From Lutraria lutraria (lineage: Eukaryota; Mollusca; Bivalvia; Venerida; Mactridae), in contig OZ026834.1 of assembly GCA_964023205.1 (NCBI GenBank), forward strand, positions 46,681,029-46,745,028: a stretch of DNA of 64,000 nt. The letters are read 5' to 3'. A program made the translations under genes and the position numbers. Under the pieces are notes generated by a model, which had not been told where the DNA came from, did not search any database, and saw only the letters and a list, made by a program, of their open reading frames with translations. Shown here in pieces: positions 15,701 to 27,276 of the stretch. How positions within the stretch are numbered: position 1 is the first letter of the stretch; each line of letters begins with the position of its first letter.

Positions 15701-17010
15701 ATGTTTACAGCTGTAGTAAGACTCTAAGATGTTTAAAGCTGTAGTAAGACTCTAAAATGTTTACAGCTGTAGTAAGACTCTAAGTTGTTTACAGCTGTAG
15801 TAAGACTGTAAGATGTTTACAGCTGTAGTAAGACTCTAAGATGTTTACAGCTGTAGTAAGACTCTAAGATGTTTACAGCTGTAGTAAGACTCTAAGATGT
15901 TTACAGCAGTAGTAAGACTCTAAGATGTTTACAGCTGTAGTAAGACTCTTAGATGTTTACAGCTGTAGTAAGACTCTAAGTTGTTTACAGCTGTAGTAAG
16001 ACTCTAAGTTGTTTACAGCTGTAGTAAGACTCTAAGATGTTACCAGCTGTAGTAAGACTCTAAGTTGTTTACAGCTGTAGTAAGACTCTAAGTTGTTTAC
16101 AGCTGTAGTAAGACTCTAAGTTGTTTACAGCTGTAGTAAGACTCTTAGATGTTTACAGCTGTAGTAAGACTCTAAGATGTTTACAGCTGTAGTAAGACTC
16201 TAAGATGTTTACAGCTGTAGTAAGACTCTAAGATGTTTACAGCTGTAGTAAGACTCTAAGTTGTTTACAGCTGTAGTAAGACTGTAAGATGTTTACAGCT
16301 GTAGTAACACTCTAAGATGTTTACAGCTGTAGTAAGACTCTAAGATGTTTACAGCTGTAGTAAGACTCTAAGATGTTTACAGCTGTAGTAAGACTCTAAG
16401 ATGTTTACAGCTGTAGTAAGTCTCTAAGATGTTTACAGCTGTAGTAAGACTCTAAGATGTTTACAGCTGTAGTAAGACTCTAAGATGTTTACAGCTGTAG
16501 TAAGACTCTAAGATGTTTACAGCTGTAGTAAGACTCTAAGATGTTTACAGCTGTAGTAAGACTCTAAGATGTTTACAGCTGTAGTAAGACTCTAAGATGT
16601 TTACAGCTGTAGTAAGACTCTAAGATGTTTACAGCTGTAGTAAGACTCTAAGATGTTTACAGCAGTAGTAAGACTCTAAGATGTTTACAGCTGTAGTAAG
16701 ACTCTAAGATGTTTACAGCAGTAGTAAGACTCTAAGATGTTTACAGCTGTAGTAAGACTCTTAGATGTTTACAGCTGTAGTAAGACTCTAAGATGTTTAC
16801 AGCTGTAGTAAGACTCTAAGTTGTTTACAGCTGTAGTAAGACTCTAAGATGTTACCAGCTGTAGTAAGACTCTAAGTTGTTTACAGCTGTAGTAAGACTC
16901 TAAGTTGTTTACAGCTGTAGTAAGACTCTAAGTTGTTTACAGCTGTAGTAAGACTCTTAGATGTTTACAGCTGTAGTAAGACTCTAAGATGTTTACAGCT
17001 GTAGTAAGAC
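12795..17010. repeat. Higher-order satellite block, copy A
   Basis: This stretch matches 20055-24270 at a constant offset of 7260 bases. Every 60-base row I compared between 12841 and 16980 was identical, including the rare variant units and one marker insertion. The match breaks near 12790 and again near 17010, where the later copy has one more 28-bp unit. This indicates a recent multi-kilobase duplication inside the array (unequal exchange) or an assembly duplication. Confidence 0.85.
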
Positions 17011-20000
17011 TCTAAGTTGTTTACAGCTGTAGTAAGACTGTAAGATGTTTACAGCTGTAGTAACACTCTAAGATGTTTACAGCTGTAGTAACACTCTAAG
17101 ATGTTTACAGCTGTAGTAACACTCTAAGATGTTTACAGCTGTAGTAAGACTCTAAGATGTTTACAGCTGTAGTAAGTCTCTAAGATGTTTACAGCTGTAG
17201 TAAGACTCTAAGATGTTTACAGCTGTAGTAAGACTCTAAGATGTTTACAGCTGTAGTAAGACTCTAAGTTGTTTACAGCTGTAGTAAGACTCTAAGTTGT
17301 TTACAGCTGTAGTAAGACTCTAAGATGTTTACAGCTGTAGTAAGACTCAAAGATGTTTACAGCTGTAGTAAGACTCTAAGATGTTTACAGCTGTAGTAAG
17401 ACTCTAAGATGTTTACAGCTGTAGTAAGACTCTTAGATGTTTACAGCTGTAGTAAGACTCTAAGTTGTTTACAGCTGTAGTAAGACTCTAAGTTGTTTAC
17501 AGCTGTAGTAAGACTCTAAGATGTTACCAGCTGTAGTAAGACTCTAAGTTGTTTACAGCTGTAGTAAGACTCTAAGTTGTTTACAGCTGTAGTAAGACTC
17601 TAAGTTGTTTACAGCTGTAGTAAGACTCTTAGATGTTTACAGCTGTAGTAAGACTCTAAGATGTTTACAGCTGTAGTAAGACTCTAAGATGTTTACAGCT
17701 GTAGTAAGACTCTAAGATGTTTACAGCTGTAGTAAGACTCTAAGTTGTTTACAGCTGTAGTAAGACTGTAAGATGTTTACAGCTGTAGTAACACTCTAAG
17801 ATGTTTACAGCTGTAGTAAGACTCTAAGATGTTTACAGCTGTAGTAAGACTCTAAGATGTTTACAGCTGTAGTAAGACTCTAAGATGTTTACAGCTGTAG
17901 TAAGTCTCTAAGATGTTTACAGCTGTAGTAAGACTCTAAGATGTTTACAGCTGTAGTAAGACTCTAAGATGTTTACAGCTGTAGTAAGACTCTAAGATGT
18001 TTACAGCTGTAGTAAGACTCTAAGATGTTTACAGCTGTAGTAAGACTCTAAGATGTTTACAGCTGTAGTAAGACTCTAAGATGTTTACAGCTGTAGTAAG
18101 ACTCTAAGATGTTTACAGCAGTAGTAAGACTCTAAGATGTTTACAGCTGTAGTAAGACTCTAAGATGTTTACAGCAGTAGTAAGACTCTAAGATGTTTAC
18201 AGCTGTAGTAAGACTCTTAGATGTTTACAGCTGTAGTAAGACTCTAAGATGTTTACAGCTGTAGTAAGACTCTAAGTTGTTTACAGCTGTAGTAAGACTC
18301 TAAGATGTTACCAGCTGTAGTAAGACTCTAAGTTGTTTACAGCTGTAGTAAGACTGTAAGATGTTTACAGCTGTAGTAACACTCTAAGATGTTTACAGCT
18401 GTAGTAACACTCTAAGATGTTTACAGCTGTAGTAACACTCTAAGATGTTTACAGCTGTAGTAAGACTCTAAGATGTTTACAGCTGTAGTAAGTCTCTAAG
18501 ATGTTTACAGCTGTAGTAAGACTCTAAGATGTTTACAGCTGTAGTAAGACTCTAAGATGATTAAAATGGTTACAGCTGAAGAAAGACTTTAAGATAATTA
18601 ACATGGTTACAGCTGTAGTAAGAATCTAAGATGACTACAGCTGTAGTAAGACTCTAAGTTGTTTACACCTGTAGTAAGACTCTAAGTTGTTTACAGCTGT
18701 AGTAAGACTCTAAGATGTTTACATCTGTAGTAAGACTCTAAGTTGTTTACAGCTGTAGTAAGACTCTAAGATGTTTACAGCTGTAGTAAGACTCTAAGTT
18801 GTTTACAGCTGTAGTAAGACTCTAAGTTGTTTACAGCTGTAGTAAGACTATAAGATGTTTACAGCTGTAGTAAGACTCTAAGTTGTTTACAGCTGTAGTA
18901 AGACTCTAAGATGTTTACAGCTGTAGTAAGACTCTAAGGTGTTTACAGCTGTAGTAAGACTCTAAGATGTTTACAGCTGTAGTAAGACTCTAAGTTGTTT
19001 ACAGCTGTAGTAAGACTCTAAGATGTTTACAGCTGTAGTAAGACTCTAAGATGTTTAAAGCTGTAGTAAGACTCTAAAATGTTTACAGCTGTAGTAAGAC
19101 TCTAAGTTGTTTACAGCTGTAGTAAGACTGTAAGATGTTTACAGCTGTAGTAAGACTCTAAGATGTTTACAGCTGTAGTAAGACTCTAAGATGTTTACAG
19201 CTGTAGTAAGACTCTAAGATGTTTACAGCTGTAGTAAGACTCTAAGATGTTTACAGCTGTAGTAAGACTCTAAGATGTTTACAGCTGTAGTAAGACTCTA
19301 AGATGTTTACAGCTGTAGTAAGACTCTAAGATGTTTACAGCTGTAGTAAGACTCTAAGATGTTTACAGCAGTAGTAAGACTCTAAGATGTTTACAGCTGT
19401 AGTAAGACTCTTAGATGTTTACAGCTGTAGTAAGACTCTAAGTTGTTTACAGCTGTAGTAAGACTCTAAGTTGTTTACAGCTGTAGTAAGACTCTAAGAT
19501 GTTACCAGCTGTAGTAAGACTCTAAGTTGTTTACAGCTGTAGTAAGACTCTAAGTTGTTTACAGCTGTAGTAAGACTCTAAGTTGTTTACAGCTGTAGTA
19601 AGACTCTTAGATGTTTACAGCTGTAGTAAGACTCTAAGATGTTTACAGCTGTAGTAAGACTCTAAGATGTTTACAGCTGTAGTAAGACTCTAAGATGTTT
19701 ACAGCTGTAGTAAGACTCTAAGATGTTTACAGCTGTAGTAAGACTCTAAGTTGTTTACAGCTGTAGTAAGACTCTAAGTTGTTTACAGCTGTAGTAAGAC
19801 TATAAGATGTTTACAGCTGTAGTAAGACTCTAAGTTGTTTACAGCTGTAGTAAGACTCTAAGATGTTTACAGCTGTAGTAAGACTCTAAGGTGTTTACAG
19901 CTGTAGTAAGACTCTAAGTTGTTTACAGCTGTAGTAAGACTCTAAGATGTTTACAGCTGTAGTAAGACTCTAAGATGTTTACAGCTGTAGTAAGACTCTA

Positions 20001-20054
20001 AGTTGTTTACAGCTGTAGTAAGACTCTAAGATGTTTACAGCTGTAGTAAGACTC

Positions 20055-23000
20055 TAAGATGTTTACAGCTGTAGTAAGACTCAAAGATGTTTACAGCTGT
20101 AGTAAGACTCTAAGGTGTTTACAGCTGTAGTAAGACTCTAAGTTGTTTACAGCTGTAGTAAGACTCTAAGATGTTTACAGCTGTAGTAAGACTCTAAGAT
20201 GTTTACAGCTGTAGTAAGACTCTAAGTTGTTTACAGCTGTAGTAAGACTCTAAGATGTTTACAGCTGTAGTAAGACTCTAAGATGTTTAAAGCTGTAGTA
20301 AGACTCTAAGATGTTTACAGCTGTAGTAAGACTCTAAGTTGTTTACAGCTGTAGTAAGACTGTAAGATGTTTACAGCTGTAGTAAGACTCTAAGATGTTT
20401 ACAGCTGTAGTAAGACTCTAAGATGTTTACAGCTGTAGTAAGACTCTAAGATGTTTACAGCTGTAGTAAGACTCTAAGATGTTTACAGCTGTAGTAAGTC
20501 TCTAAGATGTTTACAGCTGTAGTAAGACTCTAAGATGTTTACAGCTGTAGTAAGACTCTAAGATGTTTACAGCTGTAGTAAGACTCTAAGATGTTTACAG
20601 CTGTAGTAAGACTCTAAGATGTTTACAGCTGTAGTAAGACTCTAAGATGTTTACAGCAGTAGTAAGACTCTAAGATGTTTACAGCTGTAGTAAGACTCTT
20701 AGATGTTTACAGCTGTAGTAAGACTCTAAGTTGTTTACAGCTGTAGTAAGACTCTAAGTTGTTTACAGCTGTAGTAAGACTCTAAGTTGTTTACAGCTGT
20801 AGTAAGACTCTAAGATGTTTACAGCTGTAGTAAGACTCTAAGATGTTTACAGCTGTAGTAAGACTCTAAGATGTTTACAGCTGTAGTAAGACTCTAAGAT
20901 GTTTACAGCTGTAGTAAGACTCTAAGATGTTTACAGCTGTAGTAAGACTCTAAGATGTTTACAGCTGTAGTAAGACTCTAAGATGTTTACAGCTGTAGTA
21001 AGACTCTAAGATGTTTACAGCTGTAGTAAGACTCTAAGATGTTTACAGCTGTAGTAAGACTCTAAGATGTTTACAGCTGTAGTAAGACTCTAAGATGTTT
21101 ACAGCTGTAGTAAGACTCTAAGATGTTTACAGCTGTAGTAAGACTCTTAGATGTTTACAGCTGTAGTAAGACTCTAAGTTGTTTACAGCTGTAGTAAGAC
21201 TCTAAGTTGTTTACAGCTGTAGTAAGACTCTAAGATGTTACCAGCTGTAGTAAGACTCTAAGTTGTTTACAGCTGTAGTAAGACTCTAAGTTGTTTACAG
21301 CTGTAGTAAGACTCTAAGTTGTTTACAGCTGTAGTAAGACTCTTAGATGTTTACAGCTGTAGTAAGACTCTAAGATGTTTACAGCTGTAGTAAGACTCTA
21401 AGATGTTTACAGCTGTAGTAAGACTCTAAGATGTTTACAGCTGTAGTAAGACTCTAAGTTGTTTACAGCTGTAGTAAGACTGTAAGATGTTTACAGCTGT
21501 AGTAACACTCTAAGATGTTTACAGCTGTAGTAAGACTCTAAGATGTTTACAGCTGTAGTAAGACTCTAAGATGTTTACAGCTGTAGTAAGACTCTAAGAT
21601 GTTTACAGCTGTAGTAAGTCTCTAAGATGTTTACAGCTGTAGTAAGACTCTAAGATGTTTACAGCTGTAGTAAGACTCTAAGATGTTTACAGCTGTAGTA
21701 AGACTCTAAGATGTTTACAGCTGTAGTAAGACTCTAAGATGTTTACAGCTGTAGTAAGACTCTAAGATGTTTACAGCTGTAGTAAGACTCTAAGATGTTT
21801 ACAGCTGTAGTAAGACTCTAAGATGTTTACAGCAGTAGTAAGACTCTAAGATGTTTACAGCTGTAGTAAGACTCTAAGATGTTTACAGCAGTAGTAAGAC
21901 TCTAAGATGTTTACAGCTGTAGTAAGACTCTTAGATGTTTACAGCTGTAGTAAGACTCTAAGATGTTTACAGCTGTAGTAAGACTCTAAGTTGTTTACAG
22001 CTGTAGTAAGACTCTAAGATGTTACCAGCTGTAGTAAGACTCTAAGTTGTTTACAGCTGTAGTAAGACTCTAAGTTGTTTACAGCTGTAGTAAGACTCTA
22101 AGTTGTTTACAGCTGTAGTAAGACTCTTAGATGTTTACAGCTGTAGTAAGACTCTAAGATGTTTACAGCTGTAGTAAGACTCTAAGATGTTTACAGCTGT
22201 AGTAAGACTCTAAGTTGTTTACAGCTGTAGTAAGACTGTAAGATGTTTACAGCTGTAGTAACACTCTAAGATGTTTACAGCTGTAGTAACACTCTAAGAT
22301 GTTTACAGCTGTAGTAACACTCTAAGATGTTTACAGCTGTAGTAAGACTCTAAGATGTTTACAGCTGTAGTAAGTCTCTAAGATGTTTACAGCTGTAGTA
22401 AGACTCTAAGATGTTTACAGCTGTAGTAAGACTCTAAGATGATTAAAATGGTTACAGCTGAAGAAAGACTTTAAGATAATTAACATGGTTACAGCTGTAG
22501 TAAGAATCTAAGATGACTACAGCTGTAGTAAGACTCTAAGTTGTTTACACCTGTAGTAAGACTCTAAGTTGTTTACAGCTGTAGTAAGACTCTAAGATGT
22601 TTACATCTGTAGTAAGACTCTAAGTTGTTTACAGCTGTAGTAAGACTCTAAGATGTTTACAGCTGTAGTAAGACTCTAAGTTGTTTACAGCTGTAGTAAG
22701 ACTCTAAGTTGTTTACAGCTGTAGTAAGACTATAAGATGTTTACAGCTGTAGTAAGACTCTAAGTTGTTTACAGCTGTAGTAAGACTCTAAGATGTTTAC
22801 AGCTGTAGTAAGACTCTAAGGTGTTTACAGCTGTAGTAAGACTCTAAGTTGTTTACAGCTGTAGTAAGACTCTAAGATATTTACAGCTGTAGTAAGACTC
22901 TAAGATGTTTACAGCTGTAGTAAGACTCTAAGTTGTTTACAGCTGTAGTAAGACTCTAAGATGTTTACAGCTGTAGTAAGACTCTAAGATGTTTAAAGCT

Positions 23001-24270
23001 GTAGTAAGACTCTAAAATGTTTACAGCTGTAGTAAGACTCTAAGTTGTTTACAGCTGTAGTAAGACTGTAAGATGTTTACAGCTGTAGTAAGACTCTAAG
23101 ATGTTTACAGCTGTAGTAAGACTCTAAGATGTTTACAGCTGTAGTAAGACTCTAAGATGTTTACAGCAGTAGTAAGACTCTAAGATGTTTACAGCTGTAG
23201 TAAGACTCTTAGATGTTTACAGCTGTAGTAAGACTCTAAGTTGTTTACAGCTGTAGTAAGACTCTAAGTTGTTTACAGCTGTAGTAAGACTCTAAGATGT
23301 TACCAGCTGTAGTAAGACTCTAAGTTGTTTACAGCTGTAGTAAGACTCTAAGTTGTTTACAGCTGTAGTAAGACTCTAAGTTGTTTACAGCTGTAGTAAG
23401 ACTCTTAGATGTTTACAGCTGTAGTAAGACTCTAAGATGTTTACAGCTGTAGTAAGACTCTAAGATGTTTACAGCTGTAGTAAGACTCTAAGATGTTTAC
23501 AGCTGTAGTAAGACTCTAAGTTGTTTACAGCTGTAGTAAGACTGTAAGATGTTTACAGCTGTAGTAACACTCTAAGATGTTTACAGCTGTAGTAAGACTC
23601 TAAGATGTTTACAGCTGTAGTAAGACTCTAAGATGTTTACAGCTGTAGTAAGACTCTAAGATGTTTACAGCTGTAGTAAGTCTCTAAGATGTTTACAGCT
23701 GTAGTAAGACTCTAAGATGTTTACAGCTGTAGTAAGACTCTAAGATGTTTACAGCTGTAGTAAGACTCTAAGATGTTTACAGCTGTAGTAAGACTCTAAG
23801 ATGTTTACAGCTGTAGTAAGACTCTAAGATGTTTACAGCTGTAGTAAGACTCTAAGATGTTTACAGCTGTAGTAAGACTCTAAGATGTTTACAGCTGTAG
23901 TAAGACTCTAAGATGTTTACAGCAGTAGTAAGACTCTAAGATGTTTACAGCTGTAGTAAGACTCTAAGATGTTTACAGCAGTAGTAAGACTCTAAGATGT
24001 TTACAGCTGTAGTAAGACTCTTAGATGTTTACAGCTGTAGTAAGACTCTAAGATGTTTACAGCTGTAGTAAGACTCTAAGTTGTTTACAGCTGTAGTAAG
24101 ACTCTAAGATGTTACCAGCTGTAGTAAGACTCTAAGTTGTTTACAGCTGTAGTAAGACTCTAAGTTGTTTACAGCTGTAGTAAGACTCTAAGTTGTTTAC
24201 AGCTGTAGTAAGACTCTTAGATGTTTACAGCTGTAGTAAGACTCTAAGATGTTTACAGCTGTAGTAAGAC
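20055..24270. repeat. Higher-order satellite block, copy B
   Basis: Partner of 12795-17010, offset 7260. The order of variant units, the CAGCAG variants, the TTACCAG units and the marker at 22443 are all reproduced. Shorter higher-order periods also occur elsewhere in the array: the TTACCAG unit near 1137, 1865 and 2649 is spaced by 728 and 784 bases, which are 26 and 28 units. Confidence 0.85.
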
Positions 24271-25423
24271 TCTAAGATGTTTACAGCTGTAGTAAGACTC
24301 TAAGATGTTTACAGCTGTAGTAAGACTCTAAGTTGTTTACAGCTGTAGTAAGACTGTAAGATGTTTACAGCTGTAGTAACACTCTAAGATGTTTACAGCT
24401 GTAGTAACACTCTAAGATGTTTACAGCTGTAGTAACACTCTAAGATGTTTACAGCTGTAGTAAGACTCTAAGATGTTTACAGCTGTAGTAAGTCTCTAAG
24501 ATGTTTACAGCTGTAGTAAGACTCTAAGATGTTTACAGCTGTAGTAAGACTCTAAGATGTTTACAGCTGTAGTAAGACTCTAAGATGTTTACAGCTGTAG
24601 TAAGACTCTAAGATGTTTACAGCTGTAGTAAGACTCTAAGATGTTTACAGCTGTAGTAAGACTCTAAGATGTTTACAGCTGTAGTAAGACTCTTAGATGT
24701 TTACAGCTGTAGTAAGACTCTAAGATGTTTACAGCAGTAGTAAGACTCTAAGATGTTTAAAGCTGTAGTAAGACTCTAAGATGTTTACAGCTGTAGTAAG
24801 ACTCTAAGATGTTTACAGCTGTAGCAAAACTCTAAGATGTTTACAGATGTAGTAAGTCTCTAAGATGTTTAAAATTGTAGTAAGACTATAAGATGTTTAC
24901 AGCTGTAGTAAGACTCTAAGATGTTTACAGCTGTAGTAAGACTCTAAGATGTTTACAGCTGTAGTAAGACTTTAAGATGTTTAAAGCTGTGGTAAGACTC
25001 TAAGATGTTTACAGCTGTAGTAAGACTCTAAGATGATTAAAATGGTTACTGCTGAGGTAAGACTCTAAGATGTTTAAAGCTGTAGTAAGACTCTAGGATA
25101 CTTACAACTGTAGTAAGACTCTAAGATAATTACAACTGTAGTAAGACCCTAAGATAATTACAGCTGTAGTAAGACTGTAAGATAATTACAGCTGTAGTAA
25201 GACTCTAAGATAATTACAGCTGTTGTAAGACTCTAACTTAAAGATATTTACAGCTGTAGTAAGACTCTAACATAATAAACATAATTACAGCTGTAGTAAG
25301 ACTCTAAGATAATTACAACTGTAGTAATTCTCTAAGATAATTACAACTGTAGTAAGACTCTAAGATGACTAAAATAATCGCAACTGTAGTAAGACATTAA
25401 GATAATTAAGGTAATTAGAGTCT

Positions 25424-25460
25424 AAGATAATTAACAAGATTACTGATGTAGTAAGACTCT
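25424..25460 (-). repeat. Satellite-like 37-bp unit spanning exon 3 end and donor
   Basis: These 37 bases align without gaps to the 37-bp form of the satellite unit: 32 of 37 match the marker form used at the insertion sites. On the minus strand the first 17 bases are the last coding bases of exon 3, followed by the splice donor GTAATC and then intron. The stretch AGAGTCTTACTACA is shared exactly between coding exon and satellite unit. The same unit occurs in the second gene at 34840-34876. Confidence 0.8.
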
Positions 25461-25641
25461 GTTCAGCGCTTCCACTTGCTGCGGTTCTAGTTATACGCTC
25501 ACGGAAAGCAGAACTGACGGTGTTGAAAAAACTTGACTTCCCCGCACCAACTGGGCCTATCAGTAATATACGAGCTTCCTTCAAATCCAAATCAGACATC
25601 GGCTTGAAGTTAACTACTTCTTCTTTCAGTTCGTTAAGTAA
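25444..25641 (-). CDS. IFI44L: Copy 1 exon 3: P-loop of G domain
   Basis: 66 codons from LLNELKEEVV to AEQSLTTS, acceptor TTTTCAG, donor TCA/GTAATC. It contains the Walker A motif GPVGAGKSS and a Ser/Thr-rich stretch that is probably switch I. The 3' end lies inside a satellite-like unit. It differs from copy 2 by one residue (Asp for Asn after SDL). Confidence 0.9.
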
Positions 25642-27172
25642 CTGAAAATCATGACGTGTTAAGTAAAAACATATTTTGAACAAGCATGAAAATATATATT
25701 GGAACTTCTGTATGATTATAATGCATAATTAAATACAATGCAGAAATTTTAAATCTTATACATTTACTTAATTGATAATAAATATGCTGTATAAAGTTTA
25801 TTATAAAATTCGTTTTATCGTTTTTCATCCTCAAAACGAATGTGATATTTTATATCTTAACACACAGCATACTATACATGTCTGTACACCAAGTTTATGT
25901 TGTAATTCAATTTATGAATCATTATAATCAAAACACAACTGTGGTCATTTTCAAATTAACTGGAACTGTTTTGATCAAATAAAAGTCCACAGTTTATAAT
26001 AACTGTATTAATACCAGTCTGTAGTACAGGATTTATTTCAAATACCAAACTCATCAAAAGTATTTAAGACAAAAGTAAGAGAACAGTGTATTTTTTTAAT
26101 AACATTAAAATATCAGTTATGTATTAAGTACGTACTGCTGTCATAGGCTCAGGATATTTTCAATACATCTTACCTGTTCGTTCCATTCATCAGTATATCT
26201 CCATGGTGTTTCTGAATTTACATTTTTCGACAATTTCCCTTCAGCTTGACCATCCGACTTTTTATCTATAATTCAAATGTTATTATTAAAAATTTAAAGA
26301 TAGGATAATCTCTCAAATATGTGAGACATTACCGAGCCCTTCAAAAACAGACCAAATTACTGATTTTTTGAGTGTATTCCAGTTTTCAATTGGCCCCTAA
26401 ATATCCCCATTAGTCTACTATGATATTTATTTATCCACCTGTATACTCATAATACATTTATAACACTATACAATAGATTATACACACAGAGTGTATATAT
26501 TAATTATACAATTAGCTTGTACTTCACATTAAACATTTGATGGACTAACTACCAAACTGATATTATTCTTAAAATGATGTATCAAAAGAAGTACTATATA
26601 CACGAAATGTTGTTGGAAAATTACTTCTTGTTTTTACCTGTAACTTTGTATACTTCAAGTTCTGTTACAACCATGCTTCCACTGTTGATCTGGTCCATTG
26701 AACAACCTTTTGCATCATATGTATATCCTATGTTCATAAAACCATCCAGAGAGTAGTATCCTCCGGTGTTATTTATGGTATTACTGAATGTAAGCAAATC
26801 ATGACCCCCACCGAATATAGGACCATAGCTACTATTACTATAAATCGCTTTACTACTCTGAGCTGATTTGATAGGAAACTGTGTACGTTTTACTGCTCCT
26901 GTATAATAAAGCTGGTATAGAAAGGCATCGGTTGTGCTGGTGTATTTACTTTGAGGACCATTCCAGCTCACACCTGTATACCCACCGTATACAGATCCTT
27001 GTTGATTATACAGAACAGTTACAGTTGCTCCCTGATTATCACATTTTTGATGGAAAGTCGTACTGTTACAACCATCTCTCGTGATAGCATACAGTAGAGT
27101 GAATTCTTTCGGACCAGAACCTGTCCAGTTACTTAACTGATCTTTATCGTTCTCTGACAACCTTCCTGTCAT
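25444..27172 (-). CDS. IFI44L: IFI44-like GTPase, copy 1 (5' three coding exons only)
   Basis: Exons join as 27172-26638, 26265-26174 and 25641-25444, with phases 1 and 0 and standard GT/AG borders. They encode 275 residues: a TLDc domain (exon 1), a short linker rich in charged residues ending PWRYTDEWNEQ (exon 2) and the start of the G domain with P-loop GPVGAGKSS (exon 3). The start ATG has an in-frame TAG nine bases upstream. Proteins of this family (IFI44/IFI44L) carry TLDc plus a GTPase-like domain and are induced in antiviral responses in vertebrates; a similar role here is inference. The exons for the DxxG and TKxD motifs are absent from the window. More than 25 kb of satellite follows exon 3, so they lie beyond the left edge or are lost. 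Confidence 0.88.
26174..26265 (-). CDS. IFI44L: Copy 1 exon 2: linker
   Basis: 92 bases, acceptor ATTATAG, donor ACAG/GTAAGATG. It completes an Asp codon split with exon 1 and encodes 30 more residues ending in PWRYTDEWNEQ. Only two changes separate it from copy 2, both synonymous. Confidence 0.88.
26638..27172 (-). CDS. IFI44L: Copy 1 exon 1: TLDc domain
   Basis: 178 codons plus one base. It opens MTGRLSENDKDQLSNW and contains the TLDc landmarks FTLLYAITRDG, TFHQKCDNQG, YGGYTGVSW and FGGGHDLLTF, closing with VTELEVYKVT. The donor is ACAG/GTAAAAA. Reading on past the donor gives four more codons and a stop, which is intronic. The exon differs from its paralog at about 22 residues. Confidence 0.92.
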
Positions 27173-27276
27173 GTTGATCTAAGTTTTGTGTTGCCTTGTT
27201 CCCGGCGATTACTCAATAGCACCTCTGTGTAGCAGTTAGTGGCAGGTAATATAGACTAAGTTTTGTGTTCTATTCT
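27173..27276 (-). other. Copy 1 putative 5' UTR part of exon 1
   Basis: An acceptor-like TTTTGTTACAG ends at 27277 on the minus strand. The paralog has TTTTATTGCAG at the same place. This suggests the coding exon begins about 104 bases before the ATG and that a separate non-coding first exon lies upstream. No transcript data are available. Confidence 0.5.

Larger units (their letters stand above)
1..25460. repeat. 28-bp satellite array (open at left edge)
   Basis: About 900 head-to-tail units of 28 bp. The unit begins TTACAGCTGTAGTAAGAC and ends TCTAAGATGT. Common variants are TAAGTTG for TAAGATG, ACTGTAAG, AACACT, TCTTAG, TTACCAG and CAGCAGTAG. Eight two-unit insertions with an extra 9 bp per unit (motif TTAAAATGGT at 281, 3071, 6925, 8791, 10545, 15183, 18561, 22443) mark the array. 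Distances between them are all 18 plus an exact multiple of 28, so the register is unbroken. From about 24740 to 25460 the units become divergent and switch to an AATTACA type. The array lies in the intron after exon 3 of the minus-strand IFI44-like copy 1. All frames contain stops, so it is not coding. Confidence 0.97.

Noticed and set aside
25369..25443. Continuation of exon 3 past TTS into SVILLIILDSNYLNYL
   Set aside because: It reads through the donor GTAATC into satellite; the paralog shows exon 4 joining directly after TTS.
1..25460. Resemblance to a CRISPR array or telomeric repeat
   Set aside because: The 28-bp units are directly adjacent with no spacers, the context is a spliced eukaryotic gene, and the unit is not telomere-like.
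26574..27084. Plus-strand open frames over the TLDc exon (also 36268-36471)
   Set aside because: They are antisense shadows of the minus-strand TLDc exons and have no family match.
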